Shown: positions 48,629 to 58,964, numbered from the stretch's first letter. The stretch is DNA of 64,000 nt from Oscillospiraceae bacterium (GCA_022766785.1 JALEOL010000025.1:16831-80830); one strand, 5' to 3'. The notes: generated by a model from the letters alone, not told the origin. Program-made: numbers and translations.

Positions 48629-49159
48629 ATGGAACGTTCATCTGACAAACACCGCACGATAAACGATCTGCACTACACTCAGTACGGCTGGGAGGGAACG
48701 GTAAGCTCTCCCCTTTCCGAATTCGACATTCCGTTGAGTTCCCGTGATGGCAGCGAGGATTATGTGAAGCTGTGTGCGGATGCGTTTCTGGGAATGAGCG
48801 ATGAGCTTCTGGAAAGACTGCTCCGTGCTACCGCCGCGTATGTCCTGGATAACGCGCCGGACGAGGGTATCACTGACGAGGAAACGGGCGAATGCTTCAC
48901 CGAAAGCTCTCCTCCCCGGGATATACTGAAATTCATCTTCCCCGTCCGTCTGGTGATAAAGCCGACAAAGCTGCTCAGCGAGGAGGATATGCCCCCTGCA
49001 TTTGTTCTGGAATTCAACTGCTGCATTGACCCGGACGAAGCGTCGGACGGTCTGGAATGGGCTGTAAGAGACGGCGATCCGCTCTATGTCGGCGAATACA
49101 TCGGGTGCGACCCGTGGGAGAGTTACCCCGGTGAGGACAATTACATAAACCGGGTATAA
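48629..49159 (+). CDS. Uncharacterised acidic protein (possibly DUF6985-like), paralog of next gene
   Basis: 176 aa; LLERLLRATAAYVLD, GLEWAVRDGDPLYVGEYIGCDPWE. Confidence 0.65.
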   Translation: MERSSDKHRTINDLHYTQYGWEGTVSSPLSEFDIPLSSRDGSEDYVKLCADAFLGMSDELLERLLRATAAYVLDNAPDEGITDEETGECFTESSPPRDILKFIFPVRLVIKPTKLLSEEDMPPAFVLEFNCCIDPDEASDGLEWAVRDGDPLYVGEYIGCDPWESYPGEDNYINRV

Positions 49160-49177
49160 TTAAGAGAGGACAGTAAA

Positions 49178-49657
49178 TTGAGCAACCTGATAACAAATAT
49201 CCATGACACTGGAGATGAGCTTGAGGGCGAAATGCACTGGCAGCTGTTTGACAGCGATATGACGGTACTGATATATGACGCGGACGAGGAATACGCACAG
49301 CGCTGCGCCGAGTACCTCGACAACATTCCGGAACAGCTTCTGGACAGGCTGCGCCGTGCCACGCTGCTCTACGCGCGGGACTTCTATGGTATGACCGGCG
49401 ATGAGGAACTGGAGAAATTCATGACCGTCAAGCCGGAGGATATTCTGGAGTATATCTATCCCTCCGCGCTGATAATCAGAAAGCCGCAGGACGAGCGTAT
49501 CGGCTTCCACCTTGAAATGGAATGCGACTGGGAGCCGGAGCACGGTCTGGAATGGTCGGTACTGGACGGAAAAGCAATGTATGTCGGTGCATTCAACAGC
49601 ATTTCACCCTGGAGCAAATTCGAAGATAAATCCTGGAATTATCTGACAAAGCTATGA
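49178..49657 (+). CDS. Uncharacterised acidic protein (possibly DUF6985-like), paralog of previous gene
   Basis: 159 aa; LLDRLRRATLLYARD, GLEWSVLDGKAMYVGAFNSISPW. Confidence 0.65.
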   Translation: MSNLITNIHDTGDELEGEMHWQLFDSDMTVLIYDADEEYAQRCAEYLDNIPEQLLDRLRRATLLYARDFYGMTGDEELEKFMTVKPEDILEYIYPSALIIRKPQDERIGFHLEMECDWEPEHGLEWSVLDGKAMYVGAFNSISPWSKFEDKSWNYLTKL

Positions 49658-50397
49658 ACGAAGAAAAATTCACCGGGAAAGCCGGATATTACGCGAAATA
49701 CCGCCCCTCCTACCCTGCTGTTGTCGTGGACAGGCTTTATAACCTCACCCATGCAGAAGCAGTCGCGGACATCGGCGCAGGAACCGGTAAATTCACCGAG
49801 AAGCTGCTGACAAAGCCATGGCAGGTCACAGCGGTGGAGCCGAACCTGGATATGTGCCGGGAGCTTATGCGAACTGTTGCAGGCAAAGCCGAGATATGCA
49901 CCGGCACGGCGGAAAACACCGGACTGCCCTCTCACAGCTTTGGGCTAATCACAACGGCGCAGGCATTCCACTGGTTTGACGAAAACAAATTCCGGGAAGA
50001 ATGCAAACGGCTGCTCACCCCCGACGGCAGGCTTGCGATAGTATTCAACAGCCGCTATCAGGGCGATATCATGCCGGAGCGCGAAGGAATTTGCAGAAAA
50101 TACTGCCCTCTGTTCGGCGCACGGGGTCACGTTGGGATACGGTCTGAAGAGGAGGGCGACAGTTTCCTGCGGAACGAATACTTCACCTCGGTAGAGGTGT
50201 TCAAGATAGAAAATCCGGTCATGATGACAAGGGAGCATTTCATCGGCGACGCGCTTTCCCGCTCCTACTCGCCGAGAGAGGGCGACGAAAATTTCCAGCC
50301 CTTTGTAAAGGAACTGCTGGAGCTGTTTGACAAGTGGCACAGATACGGAAAGATCTCCGTAAGCTATACAACGACCTGCTATGCAGGAAAATTCTGA
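49654..50397 (+). CDS. Class I SAM-dependent methyltransferase
   Basis: 247 aa; VADIGAGTGKFTEKLL, AQAFHWFD. Confidence 0.88.
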   Translation: MNEEKFTGKAGYYAKYRPSYPAVVVDRLYNLTHAEAVADIGAGTGKFTEKLLTKPWQVTAVEPNLDMCRELMRTVAGKAEICTGTAENTGLPSHSFGLITTAQAFHWFDENKFREECKRLLTPDGRLAIVFNSRYQGDIMPEREGICRKYCPLFGARGHVGIRSEEEGDSFLRNEYFTSVEVFKIENPVMMTREHFIGDALSRSYSPREGDENFQPFVKELLELFDKWHRYGKISVSYTTTCYAGKF

Positions 50398-50410
50398 AAG
50401 GGAAATTACT

Positions 50411-51145
50411 ATGGACTACATTGAGCTTGACAAGGAACTGAATTCACTTGCCTATCACGGCAGAGGTATCGTTATCGGCAGATCCCCGGACGGCAAAAAG
50501 GCTGTGACTGCTTACTTCATCATGGGCAGAAGCGAAAACAGCCGCAACCGCGTGTTTGTTGAGGACGGCGAGGGTATCAGAACACAGGCGTTCGACCCGT
50601 CAAAGATGGTAGATCCGCACCTCATCATTTATGCTCCGGTTCGCGTTCTCGGCAACAAGACTATCGTTACCAATGGCGACCAGACCGACACGATATATGA
50701 GCTGATGGACAAGCAGATGACCTTTGAGCAGTCGCTTCGCACCCGTGAATTTGAGGACGACAAGCCGAACTTCACACCCAGAATTTCCGGCATCATTCAC
50801 CTTGAAAACGGTGCTATGAACTATGCTATGTCTATTCTGAAATCCGCAGACGGTGACGGTTCTTCCTGCCGCAGATACACCTACGCTTACAGCACTCCCC
50901 TTTCCGGCAAGGGCAGCTTTATCCACACATACTCCGGTGATGAAATTGAGCAGAATGGCGTTCGCAGACTCCCAAGCTTTGAGGGAGAGCCGAAGAACGT
51001 TATCATTCCGGATATGGATATCGACAGCTTCACCGATTTCCTGTGGACTAACCTCAACAAGGACAACAAGGTTTCTCTGTTCGTGAGATATATCGACATT
51101 GAAACCGGGAAGTATGAGAGCAGGATAGTAAATAAAAACGTTTAA
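50411..51145 (+). CDS. IMP cyclohydrolase, PurO-like
   Basis: LAYHGRGIVIGRSPDGKKAVTAYFIMGRSENSRNRVF; N-terminus and position next to a stand-alone AICAR transformylase. Confidence 0.8.
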   Translation: MDYIELDKELNSLAYHGRGIVIGRSPDGKKAVTAYFIMGRSENSRNRVFVEDGEGIRTQAFDPSKMVDPHLIIYAPVRVLGNKTIVTNGDQTDTIYELMDKQMTFEQSLRTREFEDDKPNFTPRISGIIHLENGAMNYAMSILKSADGDGSSCRRYTYAYSTPLSGKGSFIHTYSGDEIEQNGVRRLPSFEGEPKNVIIPDMDIDSFTDFLWTNLNKDNKVSLFVRYIDIETGKYESRIVNKNV

Positions 51146-51159
51146 AAAGGAGATAAAAC

Positions 51160-52338
51160 ATGAACGAACTGGAACTCAAGTACGGCTGCAACCCCAATCA
51201 GAAGCCCTCGCGCATTTTCATGGCGAACGGCGCTGACCTGCCTATCGAGGTTCTGAACGGCAGACCGGGCTACATCAACTTTATGGACGCATTCAACGGC
51301 TGGCAGCTTGTAAAGGAACTAAAGGCTGCGACAGGCTGCCCTGCTGCGACCAGCTTCAAGCATGTTTCCCCGGCAGGCGCGGCTATCGGACTTCCGCTGA
51401 CTGAAACTCTTGCAAAGATCTACTGGGTGGACGACCTCGGAGAGCTTTCTCCCCTCGCCTGCGCTTACGCAAGGGCAAGAGGCGCTGACCGCATGAGCAG
51501 CTACGGCGACTTCATCGCGCTGTCTGACGTGTGCGACGTACCCACCGCAAAGATAATCCAGAGAGAGGTTTCCGACGGCGTTATCGCTCCCGGTTACGAA
51601 CCGGAGGCGCTGGAGATACTAAAGTCAAAGAGAAAAGGCACATACAACATCATAAAGATCGATCCGGATTACGTTCCCGAGCCGATAGAGCGCAAACAGG
51701 TGTACGGTATAACCTTTGAGCAGGGACGCAATGAGCTTGTGATAAACGACGAGCTGTTTGCAAACATTCCCACCGAAGCAAAGGATCTCCCCGATAGCGC
51801 AAAGCACGATCTTGCAATAGCTCTCATCACGCTGAAATACACACAGTCTAACTCAGTTGCTTACGCATGCGGCGGTCAGGCTATCGGTATCGGCGCTGGT
51901 CAGCAGTCCAGAATTCACTGCACTCGTCTTGCCGGAACAAAGGCAGACAACTGGTATCTGCGCCAGTCGCCAAAGGTAATGGAACTGCAGTTCGTTGATA
52001 ATATCCGCCGCGCAGACCGCGACAACACCATTGATCTGTACATTGGCGAAGATTACATGGACGTGCTTGCTGAGGGCGAATGGCAGAAGTTCTTCAAGGT
52101 GAAGCCCGAGGTATTCACCCGTGAAGAAAAGCGCGCATGGCTTGATACAATGAAGGGTGTATCCCTCGGCTCGGACGCGTTCTTCCCGTTCGGCGACAAT
52201 ATCGAGAGAGCGCACAGGAGCGGCGTTCAGTATATCGCGCAGCCCGGCGGTTCGATCCGCGACGACAATGTAATTGAAGTGTGCAACAAATACGGCATCA
52301 CAATGGCGTTCACAGGAATACGCCTGTTCCACCATTAA
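51160..52338 (+). CDS. Stand-alone AICAR transformylase (PurH C-terminal domain only)
   Basis: 392 aa; LKYGCNPNQKPS, SFKHVSPAGAA, VAYACGGQAIGIGAGQQSRIHCTRLAG, QPGGSIRDD. Confidence 0.92.
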   Translation: MNELELKYGCNPNQKPSRIFMANGADLPIEVLNGRPGYINFMDAFNGWQLVKELKAATGCPAATSFKHVSPAGAAIGLPLTETLAKIYWVDDLGELSPLACAYARARGADRMSSYGDFIALSDVCDVPTAKIIQREVSDGVIAPGYEPEALEILKSKRKGTYNIIKIDPDYVPEPIERKQVYGITFEQGRNELVINDELFANIPTEAKDLPDSAKHDLAIALITLKYTQSNSVAYACGGQAIGIGAGQQSRIHCTRLAGTKADNWYLRQSPKVMELQFVDNIRRADRDNTIDLYIGEDYMDVLAEGEWQKFFKVKPEVFTREEKRAWLDTMKGVSLGSDAFFPFGDNIERAHRSGVQYIAQPGGSIRDDNVIEVCNKYGITMAFTGIRLFHH

Positions 52339-52356
52339 TTTTTCCGGAGGTAAACC

Positions 52357-53898
52357 ATGTCCCACGAGTTAGTTCTCGTTCTCGACTTCGGCGGTCAGTA
52401 CAATCAGCTTATCGCGCGCCGGGTCAGAGAGCACAAAATATACTGCGAGGTTAAGTCCTACAAGACCCCAATTGAGGAGATCAAGGCGATGAACCCCAAG
52501 GGTATCATCTTCACCGGCGGTCCGAACAGCGTTTATCTTGATGATTCTCCCAGAATGGACAGGGAGATACTGGAGCTTGGTATTCCTGTACTGGGAATAT
52601 GCTATGGCGCTCAGTTCCTGGTGTACGCATTAGGCGGAGTGATCGAGCCTGCTCATGACGCTTCTCTTTCAGAGTACGGCAAAACAGAATGCGAGATAGA
52701 CACATCATCGCCTCTTTTCGACGGTCTGGAGAAAAACACGATCGTGTGGATGAGCCACAACGACTACATTTCGAAAGTACCCGATGGCTTCAAGTCGATA
52801 GGTCACAGCGTAAAATGTCCCTATGGCGCAATGGCTGATGAAGAAAGAAAACTGTATGGCGTTCAGTTCCACCCTGAGGTAAATCACACCGTTCAGGGCT
52901 TTGATATGCTGGGTAACTTCCTTACAAAAATATGCGGCTGCCGCGGTGACTGGACGATGGAAAGCTATGCAGAAACTGCGATCCGTGACATTCGTGCAAA
53001 AGTCGGCGATGGCAAGGCTCTGCTGGCTTTGTCGGGCGGTGTGGACAGTTCGGTTGCCTGCAAGCTGCTGGCAAAGGCTATCGGCAGCCAGCTCACCTGC
53101 ATTTTCGTTGACCACGGACTTATGAGAAAGAACGAGGGCGACGAGGTAGAAGCAGCATTCGCTGACAGCGGCGTAAACTTTGTCCGCGTCAACGCCGGAG
53201 AAAGGTTCCTCAGCAAGCTTGCCGGTGTTGAAGAACCCGAGCGAAAGCGCAAGATAATCGGCGAGGAATTTATCCGCGTATTTGAGGAAGAAGCCAAGAA
53301 GATCGGCAAGGTAGATTATCTTGTTCAGGGAACTATCTACCCTGATGTTATCGAGTCAGGACTAGGCGATGCTGCGGTGATAAAGAGCCACCACAATGTA
53401 GGCGGACTGCCAGATTATGTTGATTTCAAGGAAATAATCGAGCCGCTGCGCCTGCTGTTCAAGGACGAGGTTCGCGCGCTGGGAACCACCCTCGGTCTGG
53501 ACGAGAAGCTGGTTTGGCGGCAGCCGTTCCCCGGCCCCGGACTTGCTATCAGAATTATCGGCGACATTACCCCGGAGAAAGTCGCGACGCTTCAGGACGC
53601 AGACGCTATCTTCCGCGAGGAGATCGCAAACGCAGGTCTTGACCGCAGCATAAATCAATACTTCGCTGTGCTGACGAATATGCGCTCGGTCGGCGTCATG
53701 GGCGACGGCAGGACATACGATTACACACTGGCGCTGCGCGGCGTTTCCACAAGCGACTTCATGACCGCGGATTTCTCGCGTATACCCTACGACGTACTGG
53801 AGAAGGTTTCTGTACGGATCGTTAATGAAGTAAAGAATATCAATAGGATCGTTTATGATATTACGTCTAAGCCGCCGGCGACGATAGAGTGGGAATAA
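52357..53898 (+). CDS. guaA: GMP synthase (glutamine-hydrolysing)
   Basis: 513 aa; [36 protein letters not shown]-terminal KPPATIEWE. Confidence 0.97.
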   Translation: MSHELVLVLDFGGQYNQLIARRVREHKIYCEVKSYKTPIEEIKAMNPKGIIFTGGPNSVYLDDSPRMDREILELGIPVLGICYGAQFLVYALGGVIEPAHDASLSEYGKTECEIDTSSPLFDGLEKNTIVWMSHNDYISKVPDGFKSIGHSVKCPYGAMADEERKLYGVQFHPEVNHTVQGFDMLGNFLTKICGCRGDWTMESYAETAIRDIRAKVGDGKALLALSGGVDSSVACKLLAKAIGSQLTCIFVDHGLMRKNEGDEVEAAFADSGVNFVRVNAGERFLSKLAGVEEPERKRKIIGEEFIRVFEEEAKKIGKVDYLVQGTIYPDVIESGLGDAAVIKSHHNVGGLPDYVDFKEIIEPLRLLFKDEVRALGTTLGLDEKLVWRQPFPGPGLAIRIIGDITPEKVATLQDADAIFREEIANAGLDRSINQYFAVLTNMRSVGVMGDGRTYDYTLALRGVSTSDFMTADFSRIPYDVLEKVSVRIVNEVKNINRIVYDITSKPPATIEWE

Positions 53899-54044
53899 TC
53901 GCCGCCCCCGAAATTTCCGCATAACAATGCGGTTTAACGGGCTTCAAACGGCTCTCTGATACCGTTTTGATACCGAAATATGAAAATGTGAAATAGTTGC
54001 AAGTGGCTTACAGATTGTAGCCAATTTGTAGCCACAATAAAAAC

Positions 54045-54080
54045 CAACCCCAAGAGTCTGTTTTCAGATGATTGGGGTTG
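54045..54080 (+). terminator. Intrinsic terminator
   Basis: CAACCCCAA-N18-TTGGGGTTG then TTTATCTTT. Confidence 0.8.
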
Positions 54081-54163
54081 TTTATCTTTCCAGTTGAAAT
54101 ATAAGTTCTTGTATGATATAATAAAAGCAAGATATCAGCCTTATTATGTCAGAGGTGAACAAT

Positions 54164-54826
54164 ATGAAAACAATACTTATTACAGATGACGATATGCACA
54201 TCGGAAACCTGCTTGAAGAAGCGCTTACAGGCGAGGGGTATTCGGTTCTGCGCGCCTATTCGGGAACGGAAGCGCAGCTTCTGCTCTCGAAATCAAAGCC
54301 CGATTTGATACTCCTCGACCTTATGCTGCCGGGGCTTTCGGGCGAGGAACTGCTCCCGCAGATTAAGGATATCCCTGTTATCGTGGTGAGCGCGAAAGCC
54401 GATACTTCCGATAAGGTGGGACTTCTGCTCGGCGGGGCTGCGGACTATGTTACAAAGCCGTTTGAGCTGCCCGAGCTTATCGCACGGGTTGCCGTTCAGC
54501 TTCGCAAGAGCGAAAGTAGCACAGCGGGAAACGCGCTTTGCTTTGAGGACATCACACTGTTCCCCGATACGCTTACAGCAAAGATTTCCGACACCGAAAT
54601 ACGGCTTACCCGAACCGAGTGCGCTATCCTCAAACTGCTTATGCAGAACCCGAAAAGTCCCGTCAGCCGTAGCTCAATCCTAGATAAAATCAGCCTCGAC
54701 ACACCCGACTGCACCGAGCGTTCGCTCAAACAGCACATCAGCAATATCCGCCGTAAATTGCAGGCGGTGAGTGGACGAGATTATATAGAGGCGGTTTACG
54801 GAATCGGCTTCAAGATGAAATCTTGA
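54164..54826 (+). CDS. OmpR/PhoB-family response regulator
   Basis: ILITDDDMHIGNLLEEAL, LILLDLMLPGLSGEEL, C-terminal winged helix. Confidence 0.93.
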   Translation: MKTILITDDDMHIGNLLEEALTGEGYSVLRAYSGTEAQLLLSKSKPDLILLDLMLPGLSGEELLPQIKDIPVIVVSAKADTSDKVGLLLGGAADYVTKPFELPELIARVAVQLRKSESSTAGNALCFEDITLFPDTLTAKISDTEIRLTRTECAILKLLMQNPKSPVSRSSILDKISLDTPDCTERSLKQHISNIRRKLQAVSGRDYIEAVYGIGFKMKS

Positions 54827-54868
54827 CGAAATCTTGACCTTTTCTTTGCCGCTTTCTTGACCGTCTTG
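54821..54868. promoter_or_regulatory. Phased TCTTGAC repeats upstream of ABC cassette (response-regulator box candidate)
   Basis: TCTTGAC at 54821 and 54832, TCTTTGC at 54843 (11-bp period), TCTTGAC at 54855. Confidence 0.6.
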
Positions 54869-54904
54869 TGGTATGATGTTTTCAGAAAGGATTGGTGATA
54901 ACCT

Positions 54905-55816
54905 ATGGAATACGTTCTGAAAACGGACGAACTGAAAAAGGAATACCGAGGCTTCAAGGCGTTAAACGGTGTTACAATGAACGTTCCCAAAGGCTCGATT
55001 TACGGCTTTGTGGGAAGAAACGGCTCGGGAAAAACCACGCTTATTCGCCTTATCTGCGGCTTGCAGTTTCCGACAGGCGGCGATTTTGAACTGTACGGGG
55101 TAAAGCACACCGACAGCACGATTTCAGCCGCACGCAGGCGAATGGGGGCGGTTGTGGAATCTCCCGCGATTTACACGGGGCTGTCTGCAAGGGCTAATCT
55201 GGAGCAGCAATTCCGCGTGTTGGGCTTGCCCTCGTTTGACGGAATTGACGAGATTTTAAAGCTTGTCGGCTTGTCCGATACCGGCAGAAAGAAAGCGGGA
55301 AACTTCTCTCTCGGAATGCGGCAGCGTTTGGGAATCGCGGTTGCTTTATGCGGAAATCCCGATTTCCTCGTGCTGGACGAGCCGATAAACGGACTTGACC
55401 CGCAGGGAATTGTCGAAACACGCGAGCTTATTCTCAAGCTCAACCGCGAACGGCAGATAACCGTGCTTATCTCCAGCCACATTCTGGACGAACTTTCAAA
55501 GCTTGCCACGCATTACGGCTTTATCGACCGCGGCACAATAGTCCGCGAAATGAGCGCCGAGGAACTGGAAGCCGCCTGCCGAAAGTGCGTGCGCGTTACC
55601 GTCAGCAATACCGAGAAGCTTGCAACCGTGCTTGATAAAATGGCTTTTGAATACAAGATAATCGACAGCGAAACCGCCGATGTTTTCGGAAAGCCCAATC
55701 TCACGAAACTGACAATGGCGCTGTCAGAACAGGGCTGCGAACTGCTCTCGGCGAAAGAACAGGACGAGAGCCTTGAGAGCTTTTATATCTCGCTTGTGGG
55801 AGGTGGACGCAAATGA
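54905..55816 (+). CDS. ABC transporter ATP-binding protein (bacitracin/lantibiotic-type)
   Basis: 303 aa; GRNGSGKTTLIRLI, FSLGMRQRLGIAVAL, LVLDEPINGLDPQG. Confidence 0.92.
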   Translation: MEYVLKTDELKKEYRGFKALNGVTMNVPKGSIYGFVGRNGSGKTTLIRLICGLQFPTGGDFELYGVKHTDSTISAARRRMGAVVESPAIYTGLSARANLEQQFRVLGLPSFDGIDEILKLVGLSDTGRKKAGNFSLGMRQRLGIAVALCGNPDFLVLDEPINGLDPQGIVETRELILKLNRERQITVLISSHILDELSKLATHYGFIDRGTIVREMSAEELEAACRKCVRVTVSNTEKLATVLDKMAFEYKIIDSETADVFGKPNLTKLTMALSEQGCELLSAKEQDESLESFYISLVGGGRK

Positions 55817-56691
55817 GCAAGCTGTTAAACGCGAATTTCTCGCGGCTTTTTAAGGGAAAATTTTTTTATATATGTGCTGCGGCGGCATTTGTTTTCGGCT
55901 TGATTGAAACAATCCTGAACAAAGGCACCATAAGAATGGGCGATTGGGTTGTTCACCCCGAGGGTGCGTTATTCAAGGGAAGTGGATTTTTCTTTATTGT
56001 CTTAACGGCAGTTCTGGTGGGAATTTTTGTGGGAGCAGAGCATGACGGCGCATTGCGAAACAAAATCATTGTAGGTCAAAAACGCTCTGCTATTCTTTTG
56101 GCATACTCCATAACCTGTTCTGCGGCAATTGCTATGATACATCTTTTGTTTATTGCGACTGTGCTTATATCGGGATTGATTCGTGGTGGAGAATTTCTGC
56201 TCTCGTTCGGTGAAATCGCGCTTTGCGAGCTTTTGCAGCTTTTATCCCTTATCGAATTGTGCGTCCTATATTCGGCAATATCTTTGCTTAATACGCATAA
56301 ATTCAGCGGCACGATAATTTCTCTGTTAATGGTATTCGCTTTTTTGGCAATCAGCTCAATTATATCTCCTCTCATCTCATCTCTGAAATACTCATACGAA
56401 AGCTACTTTGCCGATGCCCCGATATATCTCGTTGAAGATGAAAATATCACCACCGAAGATAAAATACAGACAGCGATTCTGGAAAGCATACAGGACATAA
56501 CTCCCTTCGGTCAGCAACACCAGATTCAGGAGAGCTTTTACAACGCATATTATTTGCAATACGAGGAGATGACATCTGACAACTATACAAAAGTTCCTAT
56601 CCCCGTGGAAATCGCACCCTTTGCACTCGGTGCAATCGCGGCTGCAACGGCTGTGGGAGTGCTGGTTTTCCGCAAAAAAGATGTAAAGTAG
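55813..56691 (+). CDS. ABC-2 type transporter permease
   Basis: 292 aa with six hydrophobic segments; ATGA overlap with ATPase gene. Confidence 0.85.
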   Translation: MSKLLNANFSRLFKGKFFYICAAAAFVFGLIETILNKGTIRMGDWVVHPEGALFKGSGFFFIVLTAVLVGIFVGAEHDGALRNKIIVGQKRSAILLAYSITCSAAIAMIHLLFIATVLISGLIRGGEFLLSFGEIALCELLQLLSLIELCVLYSAISLLNTHKFSGTIISLLMVFAFLAISSIISPLISSLKYSYESYFADAPIYLVEDENITTEDKIQTAILESIQDITPFGQQHQIQESFYNAYYLQYEEMTSDNYTKVPIPVEIAPFALGAIAAATAVGVLVFRKKDVK

Positions 56692-57594
56692 GTGATGACT
56701 TTGGAGAGTATCTGGATTATACCGACTATTGTTTTCGTGATAGCTGTGCTCGCGCTGCTGATTAAAATTATCCTGATGAAGAAAGCCGCCCGCGAAATCC
56801 GCGAAAAGCTTTCCGAAAAGCTGAATTCCGACACCAATACTCTCATAGACATCTCATCTTCCGATAAGGATATGCGCGCTCTCGCCGCCGATTTGAATAC
56901 GCAGCTTGTCATACTCCGCCGCAAACAGCTCCGTTTCACACAAGGCGACACGGAGCTTAAAAACGCAGTCACGAACATCTCTCACGACCTGCGCACGCCG
57001 CTTACCGCAATCTGCGGCTACCTCGATATTATCAAGAAAGAGGAAAAATCCGAAAAGCTGGCGGGCTATCTTGATATTATCGAGGACAGGGCGGCGCTTA
57101 TGAAGCAGCTCACCGAGGAGCTTTTCAGGTACTCCGTGATTATCTCCGAGAGCGAGGAATACCACACCGAGGAGGTCACCGTAAACAGCGTCCTTGAGGA
57201 CAGCGTTATGGGATATTACGCGGCTTTATGCGAAAGAGGCATAGAGCCGTCTGTCCGTATCACGGAAAAGCCGATTGTCCGCAAGCTAAACCGCGCGGAT
57301 TTGGCAAGAGTGTTCGCGAATCTTATCGGAAACGCGCTGAAATACAGTGACTGTGATTTGAGTATTTCCCTTGATGATGACGGTGTGATTTCGTTCTCAA
57401 ATACCGCTTCGTCGCTTGACGGAGTGGAAGTCGGCAGACTGTTCGAGCGGTTTTACACGTTGGAATCCGCGCGCAATTCAACGGGGCTGGGGCTTTCGAT
57501 TGCACGAACCCTTGTTGAGCGAATGGGTGGGACAATAGCGGCGGAATACTCTATGAATGTTCTATGTATAAAGATTGATTTCAAAAATGAATAA
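56692..57594 (+). CDS. Sensor histidine kinase
   Basis: 300 aa; AVTNISHDLRTPLTAICGYLDII, NLIGNALKYS, STGLGLSIARTLVERMGG. Confidence 0.93.
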   Translation: MMTLESIWIIPTIVFVIAVLALLIKIILMKKAAREIREKLSEKLNSDTNTLIDISSSDKDMRALAADLNTQLVILRRKQLRFTQGDTELKNAVTNISHDLRTPLTAICGYLDIIKKEEKSEKLAGYLDIIEDRAALMKQLTEELFRYSVIISESEEYHTEEVTVNSVLEDSVMGYYAALCERGIEPSVRITEKPIVRKLNRADLARVFANLIGNALKYSDCDLSISLDDDGVISFSNTASSLDGVEVGRLFERFYTLESARNSTGLGLSIARTLVERMGGTIAAEYSMNVLCIKIDFKNE

Positions 57595-57626
57595 ATCATT
57601 ACCCTTTGCCATCTTAGATATCTCGC

Positions 57627-58964
57627 TCAATGCTTCACCCCTCTCACCCTCTGCTTCAAAAACTCCTGCATCTTCTGCGTGAGGTTAAGCCCCTCAATAA
57701 ACTCCAACACCTTTTGGTACAATGCCTTCAGGCTACCAAGCCCGTTTTTGGTTTTTCGGAGTTCCTCTCGGAGCGGGTAAATCTCCTGCACCTTCTGCTC
57801 CAGAGCGGCGTTCCTCTTGGCAGCTTCCTCGTTTTCTTTTTTCAGCTTTGCAATCTCGGCGGTCAGCTCGCTCTCCCTATTCTCGGCGGCAATCTGCTTC
57901 TTGGAGAGTTCGGTCAGCATTCCGTAATCCTCTTTGGAGAGCGTAACCTTACCGCCGAACATTGTCTTGCCGGTTTCAATCTCGTCTATGAATTTGAGCT
58001 TCGTGACCTTTCGGGCGCTCGTTTCAAGCAAGGTCTGTTTATCTGCAAGTGCGGCGGTGGTCTGCGTTAGGGCAGAGGACTTTTCGGCTATCTCCTCGTC
58101 CAAATGAGCAACAGCAGCGTTCTTCTCTTGATACTGCTCGTCCAGCTCATCAATAACAGATTCGACCTGCGTTCGCAGCTCCTCGCGGTGCTTCAAGAGG
58201 CTACCTGCGTACTCGGCTTGTTCATCAAGCCGAGCGACTTCCTCTTTCTTCTCCTCAACCTGCTCCGTTATCTTGGCATATTCCTTGTACTGTTCCACGG
58301 TAAGACTACCACGGGATTTTTCGGGAGCGGCGATTTGTATGCCGTGCCGACTACAAATCTCGGTCAGAACCTTGCACTCGGCTTCACGCCAGCGGGCAAT
58401 GGTTTCTTTTCCGCTGCCGTAGCCCATCTCTTTGAGCGCCTGTGCTATGCCGTTTTGAGTGTCAACGCCCATTTTATAATGTCCAACAGGTATGTAGTCG
58501 ATATGAAGATGTGGAGTAGCCTCGTCCAAATGCAGAACAGCATTGAACACATAGAAATTTGGGTTGCGCTGTTGAAAGCCCTGCATATACTCGGTAAGGC
58601 AAGCTGTAGCGATTTCAGCGTCGTGAGTGCCAACGCCCGTGTTCTTCATATCACCAATCTGCACCACATCTTCATAGAAGCTCTTTCGCTTATCGGCGGC
58701 AGTCACCACGCTTTGAGAAATCTTCCGCTTGAAGATATGCTCATAGTAACTCGTGTTTATCTTCCTGCCGGCTCGCTTCTGCCTTGTGTTGTAACGCTCA
58801 ACAGCAGCGCCAAACAGGTGCTCGTATGCTTCTTCAATAGACTGTTGCACGAAAACGATGTTGTCTTTCGTTCGGGTATCGTCAACGTTCTTGGCGTTGA
58901 ACTTTCGGTTGTTGTGAGTAAGGCTTCCCTTGCCTTGACAATGGGAAATGCGTTTTTCGCTCAT
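57627..58964 (-). CDS. MobV-family relaxase (plasmid recombination/mobilization protein)
   Basis: 445 aa; VLHLDEATPHLHIDYIPV (HxDExxPHxH), C-terminal coiled coil. Confidence 0.92.
   Translation of the reverse strand: MSEKRISHCQGKGSLTHNNRKFNAKNVDDTRTKDNIVFVQQSIEEAYEHLFGAAVERYNTRQKRAGRKINTSYYEHIFKRKISQSVVTAADKRKSFYEDVVQIGDMKNTGVGTHDAEIATACLTEYMQGFQQRNPNFYVFNAVLHLDEATPHLHIDYIPVGHYKMGVDTQNGIAQALKEMGYGSGKETIARWREAECKVLTEICSRHGIQIAAPEKSRGSLTVEQYKEYAKITEQVEEKKEEVARLDEQAEYAGSLLKHREELRTQVESVIDELDEQYQEKNAAVAHLDEEIAEKSSALTQTTAALADKQTLLETSARKVTKLKFIDEIETGKTMFGGKVTLSKEDYGMLTELSKKQIAAENRESELTAEIAKLKKENEEAAKRNAALEQKVQEIYPLREELRKTKNGLGSLKALYQKVLEFIEGLNLTQKMQEFLKQRVRGVKH

Noticed and set aside
54821-54868. 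Treating the last TCTTGACC as the -35 of the ABC promoter
   Set aside because: Spacing to the only nearby TATGAT is about 9 bp, too short; the repeats are better read as regulator sites with an uncertain -35.
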